Origin: JANPPS01 sp965246925 | Lineage (GTDB): Bacteria; Pseudomonadota; Alphaproteobacteria; Acetobacterales; Acetobacteraceae | NCBI GenBank assembly: GCA_965246925.1 | Contig: OZ251994.1 | Coordinates: 868,001 to 932,000 of the forward strand | Direction of reading: 5' to 3' | DNA length: 64,000 bases | Shown here: positions 8,274 to 17,401 of the stretch, piece after piece | Numbering within the stretch: the stretch's first letter is position 1 | Layout: each line of letters starts with the position of its first letter | The notes under the pieces: generated by a model | What the model was told of the DNA's origin: nothing | Database searches by the model: none | Seen by the model: only the letters and a program-made list of their open reading frames with translations | Program-made: the position numbers and the translations under genes

Positions 8274-9443
8274 ATGACACTGACCCGCCGCACCCTCGCC
8301 GCCGGCCTTGCGACCGCGGCGGTCGTTCCCCGCGCCCGCGCTGCATCGTCCGAGCCGATCCGCGTGGGCCTCATGCTGCCGTATTCCGGTACGTTTGCGC
8401 AGTTGGGGGATAGCATCACCCAGGCGCTCGAGATGTTTCTGGCCGGCCGAGACAGCAGGCTGGGTGGGCGTCCGGTGACGATCATCAAGCTCGATGACGC
8501 GTCCGACCCGGCGGCGGCGCCGCAGAACGTGAACCGGCTGCTGAACCGGGACAAGGCGGACGTGCTTGTTGGAACGGTACACTCGGGCGTCGTGATGGCG
8601 TTGGTGCAGGCGTCGCGCGAGAAGGGCGTGCCGCTGATCATCCCCAATGCGGGCAACGTCTCGGCATCCCGCGAGCTTTGCTCCGATAGTGTATTCCGCA
8701 CGTCGTTTACCAATTGGCAACCGGCGTACGGCATGGGCAAGGCGCTGGCGGCCACGGGAGTGAAAAAGGCGGCCTGGGTCTCGTGGGATTATGCGGCCGG
8801 GAAGGAGGCCGGCGAAGGCTTCCGGGACGGGCTCAAGGCTGGTGGGGCGGAGATGACGAACACCCTGCTGCTGCCGTTTCCGGAAACCAACTTCCAGCCG
8901 ATCTTGGCGCAGCTGCCGGGCTTGGGGGTGGAGGCGGTGGGCGCGTTCTTTGCCGGCGGCGGCGCGGTGCAGTTCGTGCGGGATTACGCGGCGGCGGGTC
9001 TGAAGGACAAGCTGCCGCTCTGTGGCTCGGGGTTCCTGACGGAGGGCACCTTGAAGGCGCAAGGCGATGCGGCGGAGGGGGTACGCACCGGGCTGCATTA
9101 TGGGGACGGGCTCGACAATGCGCGCAACACGGCGTTCCGCAAGGCGTTCCTAGCCAAGGCCGGGCGGGAGGCGGACGTGTACGCGGTGCAGGGCTATGAC
9201 GCCGGGCAGCTGCTGGCGGCGGGGCTGGATGGCGTGAAGGGCGATCTGGAGGCGGACAAGGCGCTGTTTGCCGCGATGCGCGGCGCGACGATCGACAGCC
9301 CGCGTGGCCGCTTCACGCTATCGGCCGGGCATAGCCCGGTGCAGAACATCTATTTGCGGGAGGCACGGGGCGGGCTCAATGTCGTGACCGGCATCGCCGC
9401 GGCGGATTTGGCCGACCCGGGGACGGGGTGCAAGCTGGTTTGA
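8274..9443 (+). CDS. LIV-type ABC transporter substrate-binding protein (proposed aromatic-acid uptake)
   Basis: A 389-residue periplasmic binding protein of the Leu/Ile/Val (Peripla_BP_6) family. The N-terminus MTLTRRTLAAG...ARA is a Tat-like twin-arginine signal. The mature part starts with IRVGLMLPYSGTFAQLG and contains LVGTVHSGVVMALVQ, the usual ligand-cleft region. The ATG at 8274 has AGGAAA just upstream. It opens a five-gene LIV-type importer that runs into the benzoate genes. Family members carry branched-chain amino acids, amides, urea or aromatic acids; benzoate here is inferred from context only. Confidence 0.85.
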   Translation: MTLTRRTLAAGLATAAVVPRARAASSEPIRVGLMLPYSGTFAQLGDSITQALEMFLAGRDSRLGGRPVTIIKLDDASDPAAAPQNVNRLLNRDKADVLVGTVHSGVVMALVQASREKGVPLIIPNAGNVSASRELCSDSVFRTSFTNWQPAYGMGKALAATGVKKAAWVSWDYAAGKEAGEGFRDGLKAGGAEMTNTLLLPFPETNFQPILAQLPGLGVEAVGAFFAGGGAVQFVRDYAAAGLKDKLPLCGSGFLTEGTLKAQGDAAEGVRTGLHYGDGLDNARNTAFRKAFLAKAGREADVYAVQGYDAGQLLAAGLDGVKGDLEADKALFAAMRGATIDSPRGRFTLSAGHSPVQNIYLREARGGLNVVTGIAAADLADPGTGCKLV

Positions 9444-9451
9444 GCCACGCC

Positions 9452-9548
9452 GCCATTGCGAGCCACCCCTTGTTGGCGCGGCAGCCCAGGGCGGCGCGGA
9501 CCGGCTTGGCGGCGCTGGATCGCGTCGGCCAAGCGGGCTCGCAATGAC
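9452..9548. repeat. REP-like palindrome in the binding protein / permease gap
   Basis: The arms GCCATTGCGAGCC (9452-9464) and GGCTCGCAATGAC (9536-9548) are inverted repeats matching at 12 of 13 bases and fill almost the whole 114-bp gap. The CATTGCGAG / CTCGCAATG arms are typical of repetitive extragenic palindromes found in many proteobacterial genomes. In an ABC operon it could stabilise or attenuate mRNA so that the binding protein is made in excess over the permeases; that is inference. Confidence 0.7.
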
Positions 9549-9557
9549 GAGAATCGC

Positions 9558-10415
9558 ATGATCGTTCAAATCCTGAACGGACTGCAATACGGCTTGCTGC
9601 TGTTTCTGATCAGTAGCGGGCTTACGCTGATCTTCGGCGTGCTGGGGGTGATCAACCTCGCGCATGGCAGCCTGTTCATGGTGGGTGCGTATGTGACATT
9701 CCTGGTGGCGCAGCTGGGCGCGGGGCTTTGGCTGTCGTTGCCGGTGGCCATACTGGGCGGTGCCGTCTTCGGCGTGCTGCTGGAGCGGTTCCTGTTCCGG
9801 CGATTTTATCACCGTCCGCATTTGGACCAGGTCTTGCTGACGTTTGCGCTGATCTTGTTGTTCGAAGAGGGCCGTTCAGTCGTTGCGGGCAATGATTTCC
9901 ATTCGGTCGCAGTTCCGGCGATCTTGGATTTTGCCGTGCCGGTGACGGCCGGCTTTGCCTATTCGGCCTACCGACTGGCGGTGCTGGCGGCGTGCCTGGC
10001 GGTGGCCGCGGCGATGTTTTGGATGATCGAGCGCACGAGAATCGGCAGCACCATCCGCGCGGCGGCGGAGAAGCCGGAGATGGTGGATCTGCTCGGGCTC
10101 GATGCAAGGCGGGTGCATATGCTGGTGTTCGGTGCCGGGACCGCGCTGGCCATGCTGGGAGGTGCTTTGGCCGCGCCGCTATACTCGGTCTATCCGGGCA
10201 TGGGGGACGGGTTTCTGATCATCAGCTTCGTCGTGGTGGTGGTAGGAGGCCTGGGCTCGGTCGCGGGGGCGTTCTGGGCGGCGCTGCTGATAGGATTGGT
10301 CGATACGCTAGGGAAGGTCTGGCTGCCGGTGGGCGCCGGGGCAGCGGTTTATGTGCTGATGGCGGCCGTCTTGCTGGTGCGCCCGGCGGGGCTGTTTGCG
10401 CGGGCACGCGGATGA
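9558..10415 (+). CDS. LIV-type ABC transporter permease (LivH-like)
   Basis: A 285-residue inner-membrane permease with about eight hydrophobic segments. It opens with the family pattern LNGLQYGLLLFLISSGLTLIFGVLGVINLAHG and has the EKPEMVDLLGLDARRV cytoplasmic loop and the GGLGSVAGAFWAALLIG segment, both typical of LivH. It forms the channel with the next protein. Its stop overlaps the next ATG by 4 bp. Longer in-frame starts upstream fall in the REP-like repeat and are rejected. Confidence 0.9.
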   Translation: MIVQILNGLQYGLLLFLISSGLTLIFGVLGVINLAHGSLFMVGAYVTFLVAQLGAGLWLSLPVAILGGAVFGVLLERFLFRRFYHRPHLDQVLLTFALILLFEEGRSVVAGNDFHSVAVPAILDFAVPVTAGFAYSAYRLAVLAACLAVAAAMFWMIERTRIGSTIRAAAEKPEMVDLLGLDARRVHMLVFGAGTALAMLGGALAAPLYSVYPGMGDGFLIISFVVVVVGGLGSVAGAFWAALLIGLVDTLGKVWLPVGAGAAVYVLMAAVLLVRPAGLFARARG

Positions 10416-11353
10416 CGGTGCCGGGCTGGCGGGGGACGCTCGCGCTGGTGGCGTGCGCGGTTGGTGTGGCGGTGGTGCCATTGATCGCCACGCCGTATTA
10501 TACCGGCTTCATGGCCACCACGCTGGTGGCGGCGACCTTCGCGCTCAGCCTGCAATTGCTGGTGGGTGCGGCGGGAATGGTCAGCCTGGGCCATGCGGCG
10601 CTGTTTGGCGTAGGCGCGTATAGCGTTTGGTTTCTGACCCCGGCGGGGGCGGACGGACCCAGTATCGCGCTGACCCTGCCAGTCGCAATCCTGGCCAGTG
10701 CAGTCGTGGCGTTGGGCATGGGCGCGCTATCTTTGCGCACCAAGGGCTTCTTTTTTCTGATGACGACGCTGGCACTGGGTCAGCTGGTGTTCTTTGTGTT
10801 CCATGACACGAAACTCGGCGGTGGGGCGGATGGCGTTTTCATCGCCCGGCCCGTGCTGGGGGTGGGGGATTGGATCTGGACCGTGCCGCGGCGGCTCCGC
10901 CCGTCGATGTTGTTGTGGGTCAATCTGGCTGTGCTGGTGCTGGTGTATGCTAAATTGGCCTGGCTGATGCGGACCCTATTCGGCCGGGCGCTGCTGGGGA
11001 TCGGCGCCAATGAGCACCGGATGGCGGCGCTGGGCTTGCCGACATACCGCTACAAGTTAGCGGCCTTCACCCTGGGCGGCGCGCTGGCGGGGGTGGCCGG
11101 GCACCAATGGGCCATGACCGAGGCATTCGTCAGCCCGGAGCTGCTGGGCTGGCATCGCTCGGCGCTGGCGTTGCTGGCCATCGTGCTGGGCGGCGGTGGG
11201 GCGCTGTATGGCCCCATTCTCGGTGCGGTCGCATTCGCTGTGCTCGGCGAGGCCGCCGGGCTGCTGACGGAGCGGCAGCATCTGGTCGAGGGTCTGGTCA
11301 TCCTGCTGGTGGTGTTGGTGCTGCCGCGCGGGCTGGCAGGCATCCGGGCATGA
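10412..11353 (+). CDS. LIV-type ABC transporter permease (LivM-like)
   Basis: A 313-residue permease, second half of the membrane pore. It has about nine hydrophobic segments and the LivM landmarks QLLVGAAGMVSLGHAALFGVGAY and LRTKGFFFLMTTLALGQL, plus the cytoplasmic loop LLGIGANEHRMAALGL. The ATG at 10412 overlaps the LivH stop and its own TGA overlaps the LivG ATG at 11350, so it is tightly coupled on both sides. Confidence 0.9.
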   Translation: MTVPGWRGTLALVACAVGVAVVPLIATPYYTGFMATTLVAATFALSLQLLVGAAGMVSLGHAALFGVGAYSVWFLTPAGADGPSIALTLPVAILASAVVALGMGALSLRTKGFFFLMTTLALGQLVFFVFHDTKLGGGADGVFIARPVLGVGDWIWTVPRRLRPSMLLWVNLAVLVLVYAKLAWLMRTLFGRALLGIGANEHRMAALGLPTYRYKLAAFTLGGALAGVAGHQWAMTEAFVSPELLGWHRSALALLAIVLGGGGALYGPILGAVAFAVLGEAAGLLTERQHLVEGLVILLVVLVLPRGLAGIRA

Positions 11354-12093
11354 CGGTGCTGTTGGAAGCGGCGGGTCTCGTGCGGCGCTTTGGCGGGTTG
11401 GCGGCGGTGGGCGGGGTGTCGCTGACGCTGTCCCGCGGCACGCTGCATGCGGTGATCGGGCCCAATGGGGCGGGGAAGAGCACGCTGACCAACCTGCTAT
11501 CGGGCGAGCTGCGGCCCAGCGCCGGCACCATCCGTGTGGCGGGCGTGGACGCGGCGGGGTGGCCGGCCTGGCGGTTCGCCCGGGCGGGCGTGGGCCGCTC
11601 GTTCCAGCGAACCAACGTGCTGCGCGATATGAGCGTGCAGGAGAATGTGCGGCTGGCCGCGCAGACCGGCTGCACGCCCTGGCGCCGGCTCTGGCGCTCC
11701 GCCGCCGATTCGGCGCCGCTCCGGCTGGCGCGGGATGCGGTCGAGCGAGTGGGGCTGGCGGAATTGGCCCCGCGTGGCGCGGCGATCCTGAGCCACGGGC
11801 AACTCCGGCAACTCGAGATCGCGATGGTGCTGGCGACGGCGCCGCAGGTGCTGCTGCTGGACGAGCCGTTGGCCGGAATGGGGGCGGAGGAGGCGGAGCG
11901 GATCGCCACGCTGCTGCGCGCGCTAGCGGTGGATCACGCGGTGCTGCTGATTGAACATGATATGGATGTGGTTTTCGCGGTGGCCGACAGCATTACTGTC
12001 ATGGTTGATGGGCTGGTGCTGGACGAGGGCACGCCCGCCCAGATTCGCGCCAGCGCCCGGGTGCGAGACGCGTATCTGGGGCACGCGGCGTGA
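11350..12093 (+). CDS. LIV-type ABC transporter ATPase (LivG-like)
   Basis: A 247-residue cytoplasmic ATPase: Walker A GPNGAGKST near residue 37, Q-loop region SFQRTNVLRDMSVQENV, signature SHGQLRQLEIAMVLA (the usual LSxGQ appears as LSHGQ), Walker B VLLLDEPLAGM and switch His in LIEHDMD. The EHDM motif is typical of LivG. It overlaps LivM upstream and LivF downstream by 4 bp each. Confidence 0.92.
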   Translation: MTVLLEAAGLVRRFGGLAAVGGVSLTLSRGTLHAVIGPNGAGKSTLTNLLSGELRPSAGTIRVAGVDAAGWPAWRFARAGVGRSFQRTNVLRDMSVQENVRLAAQTGCTPWRRLWRSAADSAPLRLARDAVERVGLAELAPRGAAILSHGQLRQLEIAMVLATAPQVLLLDEPLAGMGAEEAERIATLLRALAVDHAVLLIEHDMDVVFAVADSITVMVDGLVLDEGTPAQIRASARVRDAYLGHAA

Positions 12094-12794
12094 TCATCGA
12101 GGCGCACGGCCTGCATACCTATTATGGCGCGAGCCATATCCTGCGCGGGGTGGAGCTGGCGGTAGCTCCGGGTCAGGCAGTGGGGCTGATGGGGCGGAAC
12201 GGCATGGGTAAGACCACGCTGATCCGCACGCTGCTGGGCCTGGTGCCGGCGCGGTCCGGAGTGGTGCTGGTGGATGGGCAGGACGTGGCCGAGTTGGCGC
12301 CACACCGCCGGGCGCGGCTGGGGATCGCGGTGGTGCCGGAGGGGCGGGGCGTGTTTGCGTCGCTCACGGTGCGGGAAAACCTGCTGCTCGCCGCCCGGCC
12401 CGGCGATGACGGCGCCACGCGCTGGACGCTCGACCGCGTGCTGGCGACCTTTCCACGCCTGCAGCAGCGCATCGGATATAAGGGTGGCCAGCTGTCGGGG
12501 GGCGAGCAGCAGATGGTGGCGATCGGGCGGGCGCTGATGACCAGCCCGCGTCTGCTGATCTTGGATGAGGCGACCGAGGGTTTGGCGCCGCTGATCCGCG
12601 ACGAGATCTGGCGCATCATCGGGCTGATCCGCGCCGATGGGATCGCGACGCTGGTGGTGGACCGGACGGTCGCGTCGGTCTTGAGCCTAGTGGACCGGGC
12701 GTCCGTGCTCGTCAAAGGCGAAATGGTGTATGACGGCCCGCCCACTGCATTACTAGCCGACCCGGCGCTGTTGGAGCGCTACCTGGGCGTCTAA
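12090..12794 (+). CDS. LIV-type ABC transporter ATPase (LivF-like)
   Basis: A 234-residue ATPase, partner of the preceding one: Walker A GRNGMGKTTL, signature LSGGEQQMVAIGRALM, Walker B LLILDEATEGLAP. The H-loop position reads VVDRTVASVL: the usual switch His (VEQ/EHD region) is replaced by an Asp-Arg, which LivF proteins tolerate. It starts with GTG at 12090, overlapping the livG stop. An 86-bp gap separates it from benA, with no clear terminator. Confidence 0.9.
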   Translation: MIIEAHGLHTYYGASHILRGVELAVAPGQAVGLMGRNGMGKTTLIRTLLGLVPARSGVVLVDGQDVAELAPHRRARLGIAVVPEGRGVFASLTVRENLLLAARPGDDGATRWTLDRVLATFPRLQQRIGYKGGQLSGGEQQMVAIGRALMTSPRLLILDEATEGLAPLIRDEIWRIIGLIRADGIATLVVDRTVASVLSLVDRASVLVKGEMVYDGPPTALLADPALLERYLGV

Positions 12795-12880
12795 GCCCGC
12801 ACTATGGAAGAAAGGTTGGTCATGTGAACGGTGACGGGCTAACCTCTGGGCAATAGGGCCAGAACCCAGACGAGGAAACC

Positions 12881-14215
12881 ATGCTCGATTCCGTCCAGAC
12901 CGTGTTGCATGACGCCGTGCAGGAAGACGTGGCCAGCGGTCACTTCCGCTGCAAGCGCAACATCTTCACCGATCCGGACGTGTTTGAGCTTGAGATGAAG
13001 CATATCTTCGAAGGCAACTGGATCTATTTGGCGCATGAGAGCCAGATTCTCAACGTCAACGACTATTTCACGACCTTCATGGGGCGGCAGCCGGTTTTCA
13101 TTGCGCGCAACAAGGCGGGCGAGCTGAACGCGTTCATCAACGCCTGTAGCCACCGCGGCGCGATGCTGTGCCGGCACAAGAAGGGTAACAAAGCCGCCTA
13201 CACCTGCCCGTTCCATGGCTGGACGTTCAATAACTCCGGCAAGCTGCTGAAGGTGAAGGACAGCAACGGGGCGGGCTATCCGGAGAACTTCAACACGGAC
13301 GGCTCGCATGACCTGACCAAGGTGGCGCGGTTCGAGGCCTATCGCGGCTTCTTGTTCGGCAGCCTCAATCCGGACGTGAAGCCGTTGCTGGAGCATCTGG
13401 GAGAGGCGGCGAAGATCATGGACCTGATCGTGGATCAGGCGCCGGACGGGCTCGAGGTGATCCGCGGCTCGTCCAGCTATGTCTATGACGGCAATTGGAA
13501 GCTGCAGACGGAGAACGGGGCGGACGGATATCATGTGACCGCCGTGCACTGGAACTATGCCGCGACCACCAATCGCCGCAAGCAGGCAGTGGAGGAGGAC
13601 AAGACGCGGGCGATGGACGCCGGGTCATGGGCGAAGCAGGGCGGCGGCTTCTATTCGTTCGACCACGGGCATCTACTGCTATGGACCCGCTGGGCCAATC
13701 CCGAGGACCGTCCGAACGCGGATAAGCGGGAGGAATATACGGCGCAATTCGGTGAGGCGCGGGCGGACTGGATGATCGGCAAGTCCCGCAATTTGTGCCT
13801 GTATCCGAATGTGTATCTGATGGATCAGTTCAGTTCGCAGATCAGGACCTACCGCCCGATCGCGGTCGATAAGACCGAGGTGACGATCTACTGCATCGCG
13901 CCGCGCGGCGAAAGTGATGCGGCGCGGAGCCACCGTATCCGGCAATACGAGGACTTCTTCAATGCGTCCGGCATGGCGACGCCGGATGATCTGGAGGAGT
14001 TCCGGTCTTGCCAGATCGGCTATGGGGGTCAGGCCTCACCTTGGAATGACTTGTCGCGCGGCGCCACGCACTGGATCACCGGACCGGATGAGGGCGCCGA
14101 CGCGATCGGCCTGCAGCCGCTGCTGTCCGGCGCGCGCACCGAGGATGAGGGGCTGTTTGCGGTGCAGCACCGCTATTGGATGGAGACGATGCAGCGCGCG
14201 GTCGCCTTGGACTGA
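12881..14215 (+). CDS. benA: Benzoate 1,2-dioxygenase large (alpha) subunit
   Basis: A 444-residue ring-hydroxylating dioxygenase alpha subunit. The Rieske [2Fe-2S] motif CSHRGAMLC...CPFHGW sits near residues 87-112, and the mononuclear iron site shows as DGYHVTAVH near residue 215. It hydroxylates benzoate to the 1,2-cis-dihydrodiol with electrons from BenC. GAGGAAA lies 5 bp before the ATG. The gene order benABCD-catABC supports benzoate; anthranilate or 2-halobenzoate dioxygenases are close relatives and cannot be fully excluded. Confidence 0.9.
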   Translation: MLDSVQTVLHDAVQEDVASGHFRCKRNIFTDPDVFELEMKHIFEGNWIYLAHESQILNVNDYFTTFMGRQPVFIARNKAGELNAFINACSHRGAMLCRHKKGNKAAYTCPFHGWTFNNSGKLLKVKDSNGAGYPENFNTDGSHDLTKVARFEAYRGFLFGSLNPDVKPLLEHLGEAAKIMDLIVDQAPDGLEVIRGSSSYVYDGNWKLQTENGADGYHVTAVHWNYAATTNRRKQAVEEDKTRAMDAGSWAKQGGGFYSFDHGHLLLWTRWANPEDRPNADKREEYTAQFGEARADWMIGKSRNLCLYPNVYLMDQFSSQIRTYRPIAVDKTEVTIYCIAPRGESDAARSHRIRQYEDFFNASGMATPDDLEEFRSCQIGYGGQASPWNDLSRGATHWITGPDEGADAIGLQPLLSGARTEDEGLFAVQHRYWMETMQRAVALD

Positions 14216-14236
14216 GCCGGTCGCACCCGCCCCCAC

Positions 14237-14737
14237 ATGGTTGATCATATGCTGACCCAAGAAGAAGCGTGCCAGTTCCTTTACCGGGAAGCCCGGTTCC
14301 TCGATGATAAGCTGTGGGATGACTGGCTCGCGCTCTATGCGCCGGAGGCCGAGTTCTGGATGCCGTCTTGGGATGACGACGACCAACTGGTCAGCGACCC
14401 CATGCGCGAGGTGTCGCTGATCTACTACCCGCATAAGGGCGGGCTGGAGGACCGGGTGTTCCGCATCCGGACCGAGCGGTCGAGCGCCACCTCCCTGCCG
14501 GAGCCGCGGACCGGGCATAACATCACCAATGTCGAAATCCTGGCTCAAGACGGCGTAACCTGCACCCTGCGGTTCAACTGGTTCACGCTGAATTTCCGCT
14601 ACAAGACGGTGGATACTTATTTTGGGACCAGCACCTACACCTTGAACATCGGTGGACCGACGCCGCTGATTACCAAGAAATACGTGGTGCTGAAGAACGA
14701 CTATATTCACCACGTCATCGACATCTACCATATCTAG
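14237..14737 (+). CDS. benB: Benzoate 1,2-dioxygenase small (beta) subunit
   Basis: A 166-residue protein of the ring-hydroxylating beta family (cystatin-like alpha/beta fold). It opens with LTQEEACQFLYREARFLDD and has the conserved WDDWLALYAPEAEFWMP stretch. It is structural, making the alpha3-beta3 hexamer with BenA. There are two candidate ATGs, at 14237 and 14249; neither has a strong ribosome site. It lies 21 bp after benA. Confidence 0.9.
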   Translation: MVDHMLTQEEACQFLYREARFLDDKLWDDWLALYAPEAEFWMPSWDDDDQLVSDPMREVSLIYYPHKGGLEDRVFRIRTERSSATSLPEPRTGHNITNVEILAQDGVTCTLRFNWFTLNFRYKTVDTYFGTSTYTLNIGGPTPLITKKYVVLKNDYIHHVIDIYHI

Positions 14738-14747
14738 GGAGCCGGCG

Positions 14748-15707
14748 ATGGGTTATAATGTCGCTCTCAACTTCGAAGACGGTGTGACGCGGTTCGTGGA
14801 CTGCGCTTCGTCCGACACCGTCGCGGACGCCGCGTATCGCCTCGGCCTCAACATCCCGCTGGACTGCCGGGACGGCGCGTGCGGCACCTGCAAGCTGTTC
14901 TGCGAGTCCGGCACCTTCGACGGCGGCGAGTATATCGAGGACGCGCTGACCGATGCCGAGGCCGCTGAAGGCTATGCGCTGGCCTGCCAGATGAAGCCGC
15001 GCTCCGACCTCGTGCTGCGCATCGCCGCCAGCTCCGCCGTCTGCAAGACCAAGCCGGCGCCGTTCAGCGCGACCATCGCCTCGGTCAACCGGCTATCCGA
15101 GACCACGACGATGTTCACCCTCGATGTCACGGAAAAGCTGGCGTTCCTGCCCGGCCAGTATGTGAATATCGAGGTGCCGGGCAGTGGGCAGCACCGCTCG
15201 TACTCGTTCAGCTCGCCGCCCGGCGCGCTGGCCGAGTTCCTGGTGCGCCACATCCCGGGCGGCCTCATGACCGGTTTCCTGTCGGCGGCACAGCCCGGCA
15301 CGCCGGTGACGTTCACCGGCCCGGTCGGCGGCTTCTATCTGCGCCCGGTCGTCCGCCCGGTGCTGATGCTGGCGGGCGGCACCGGGCTCGCGCCGTTCCT
15401 GTCCATGCTGGACCACGTGACGGCCAGCGCGCACCCGATCCACTTGGTCTATGGCGTGACGCACGCCGCCGATCTGGTGGCGCTCGACCGGCTGGACGCG
15501 GTCACCGCCCGGCTGCCGGCGTTCAGCTATGTCAGCACGGTCGGGGAATACGTGACCCAGCACCTCCAGGGTGCGCCATCTGGTGAGTTCGACCTCTATC
15601 TGTGCGGCCCGCCCGCCATGGTGGAGGCCGTGCGTACGCATTTCGCGGCGGCCGGAATCACCCCGGCGAGTTCCCGTTATGAAAAATTCAACCCGAGTGG
15701 CGTATGA
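14748..15707 (+). CDS. benC: Benzoate 1,2-dioxygenase electron-transfer component
   Basis: A 319-residue reductase in the order ferredoxin-FAD-NAD. A plant-type [2Fe-2S] site CRDGACGTCKLFCESG is near residues 42-57 with the last Cys in YALACQ. The FAD motif RSYSFSSPP and the NAD site LMLAGGTGLAPFLSML follow. It moves electrons from NADH to the BenA Rieske centre. GGGAGCCGGCG precedes the ATG, and the end overlaps benD by 4 bp. Confidence 0.92.
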   Translation: MGYNVALNFEDGVTRFVDCASSDTVADAAYRLGLNIPLDCRDGACGTCKLFCESGTFDGGEYIEDALTDAEAAEGYALACQMKPRSDLVLRIAASSAVCKTKPAPFSATIASVNRLSETTTMFTLDVTEKLAFLPGQYVNIEVPGSGQHRSYSFSSPPGALAEFLVRHIPGGLMTGFLSAAQPGTPVTFTGPVGGFYLRPVVRPVLMLAGGTGLAPFLSMLDHVTASAHPIHLVYGVTHAADLVALDRLDAVTARLPAFSYVSTVGEYVTQHLQGAPSGEFDLYLCGPPAMVEAVRTHFAAAGITPASSRYEKFNPSGV

Positions 15708-16453
15708 CGGACCGGTTCGCGGGCAAGACCGCCGTCGTTACCGGGGCCGCCCAGGGCATCGGCCGGGACGTGGCGCTGCGCCTCACGCGGGAGGGTGCGC
15801 GCGTCATCCTGGCGGACCGGTCGCCGCTGGTGCACGAAGCCGCGGCCGAATGCGGCGGGCAGGCCGTGCTCGCCGATATGGAGCAGTATGCGGACTGCGT
15901 GCGCGTCATGGGCATCGGCCCGGTGGACGTGCTGATCAACAATGTGGGCGGCACCATCTGGGCCCAGCCCTACGCCGATTACGACGAGGCGCAGATCGAG
16001 GCGGAAATCCGCCGCTCGCTATTTCCAACCCTCTGGTGCTGCCACGCGGTGCTGCCCGGCATGATCGCGGCCGGGCGGGGGGCGATCGTGAACCTCTCGT
16101 CGGTGGCGACGCGCGGGCTGAACCGGGTGCCGTATGCGGCGGCCAAGGGCGGGGTGAACGCGCTGACGGTGGGGCTTGCCTGGGAGTATGCCGGGCACGG
16201 CATCCGCGTGAACGCGGTGGCGCCGGGCATGACGGAGGCGCCGCCCCGGCGTATCCCGCGCAACCCGGCGCCGCGCACGCAGCAGGACATCGACGGGTTC
16301 GCCGTCGTGGCCGCACAGAGCATCGCCTCGTCCTTCATGGCGCGCGCGGGTACTATCGCGGAACAAACGGCGGCGATACTGTTCCTGGCGTCCGACGAGG
16401 CTTCGTATATCACCGGCACCATCCTGCCGGTGGGTGGCGGGGATCAGGGCTAA
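15704..16453 (+). CDS. benD: 1,6-dihydroxycyclohexa-2,4-diene-1-carboxylate dehydrogenase
   Basis: A 249-residue classical short-chain dehydrogenase with TGAAQGIG (NAD site, residues about 13-20), NNVGG, catalytic Ser in VNLSSVA and YAAAK. It oxidises and decarboxylates the benzoate cis-diol to catechol. The C-terminus ends in TILPVGGGDQG. It overlaps benC and is followed after 21 bp by catA, with AGGGAGAACGC before that start. Confidence 0.9.
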   Translation: MTDRFAGKTAVVTGAAQGIGRDVALRLTREGARVILADRSPLVHEAAAECGGQAVLADMEQYADCVRVMGIGPVDVLINNVGGTIWAQPYADYDEAQIEAEIRRSLFPTLWCCHAVLPGMIAAGRGAIVNLSSVATRGLNRVPYAAAKGGVNALTVGLAWEYAGHGIRVNAVAPGMTEAPPRRIPRNPAPRTQQDIDGFAVVAAQSIASSFMARAGTIAEQTAAILFLASDEASYITGTILPVGGGDQG

Positions 16454-16474
16454 ACAACAAAAGGGAGAACGCAA

Positions 16475-17401
16475 ATGCAAGACATCCTCGGCACCAGCCC
16501 CGTCAAGAACCTGCTGGATAAGATCGCCGGCCTCGATAACGACACGGGAGACGTCAGGCTTAAGCAGATCGTGAAGCGGGTCGTGTCCGACTTGTTCAAG
16601 ACGATCGAGGACTTCGACGTGACCCCGGCCGAGTTCTGGGCCGCAGTCGGTTATTTGACCGAGGTCGGCCAGAAGAACGAGGGCGGGCTGCTGGTGCCCG
16701 GCTTGGGCATCGAGCACTTCCTCGACCTGCGCGCCGACGCGGCCGAAAAGAAGCTCGGGCTCGAGGGTGGCACCCCCCGCACCATCGAAGGCCCGCTCTA
16801 TGTCGCCGGCGCCCCCGTCAGCAAAGGCGAGGCGCGGCTGGACGATGGCGACGAGCAGGGCGAGGTGCTGTTCATGCACGGCCAGGTGAAGGACATTAAC
16901 GGGATACCGGTGCCGCACGCCCTGGTCGAGGTCTGGCACGCCAATACCATGGGCGGCTACTCCTTCTTTGACCCGAGCCAGAAGCCGTTCAACCTGCGGC
17001 GCGGGATCGAGACCGATGCCGAGGGCTGCTACAAGTTCCGCACGCTAATGCCGGCCGGCTACGCGGTGCCGCCGAGAGGAGCCACCGACAAGCTGCTTTC
17101 GGCCATCGGGCGGCACGGACGGCGCCCGGCGCACGTTCACTTCTTCGTGTCCGCACCCGGCTTCCGCCACCTCACGACGCAGATCAACATCGATGGCGAC
17201 GCCGACCTGCATGACGATTTCGCCTTCGCCACGCGCGACGACCTGATCCCGCCGGTCATCCGCGTCAGCGACGCCGCCAGCCTGCAGGCCCGCGGCGTGA
17301 ACGCGCCCTATGCCGAGATCGCGTTCGACTTCGCCCTGCATCCCGAAGCCGCGCATCTGCCGAGCAGCGTGGTCGACCGGGCGCACGCGCAGGCGGCGTA
17401 G
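16475..17401 (+). CDS. catA: Catechol 1,2-dioxygenase (ortho cleavage)
   Basis: A 308-residue intradiol dioxygenase. Helical N-terminal dimerisation part (about 1-100), then the beta-sandwich core with EVWHANTMGGYS, PAGYAVP and RPAHVHFF, which supply the two Tyr and two His ligands of the Fe(III). It opens the catechol ring to cis,cis-muconate. Length is normal for CatA. Its TAG shares one base with the GTG start of catB. Confidence 0.93.
   Translation: MQDILGTSPVKNLLDKIAGLDNDTGDVRLKQIVKRVVSDLFKTIEDFDVTPAEFWAAVGYLTEVGQKNEGGLLVPGLGIEHFLDLRADAAEKKLGLEGGTPRTIEGPLYVAGAPVSKGEARLDDGDEQGEVLFMHGQVKDINGIPVPHALVEVWHANTMGGYSFFDPSQKPFNLRRGIETDAEGCYKFRTLMPAGYAVPPRGATDKLLSAIGRHGRRPAHVHFFVSAPGFRHLTTQINIDGDADLHDDFAFATRDDLIPPVIRVSDAASLQARGVNAPYAEIAFDFALHPEAAHLPSSVVDRAHAQAA

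Noticed and set aside
8025..9098. A 357-codon minus-strand frame opposite the LIV binding protein
   Set aside because: Arg/His-rich shadow of a well-supported plus-strand gene.
12795..12880. A promoter or terminator between livF and benA
   Set aside because: Only weak short inverted repeats and no -35/-10 pair are visible, so I treat the region as within one transcript.
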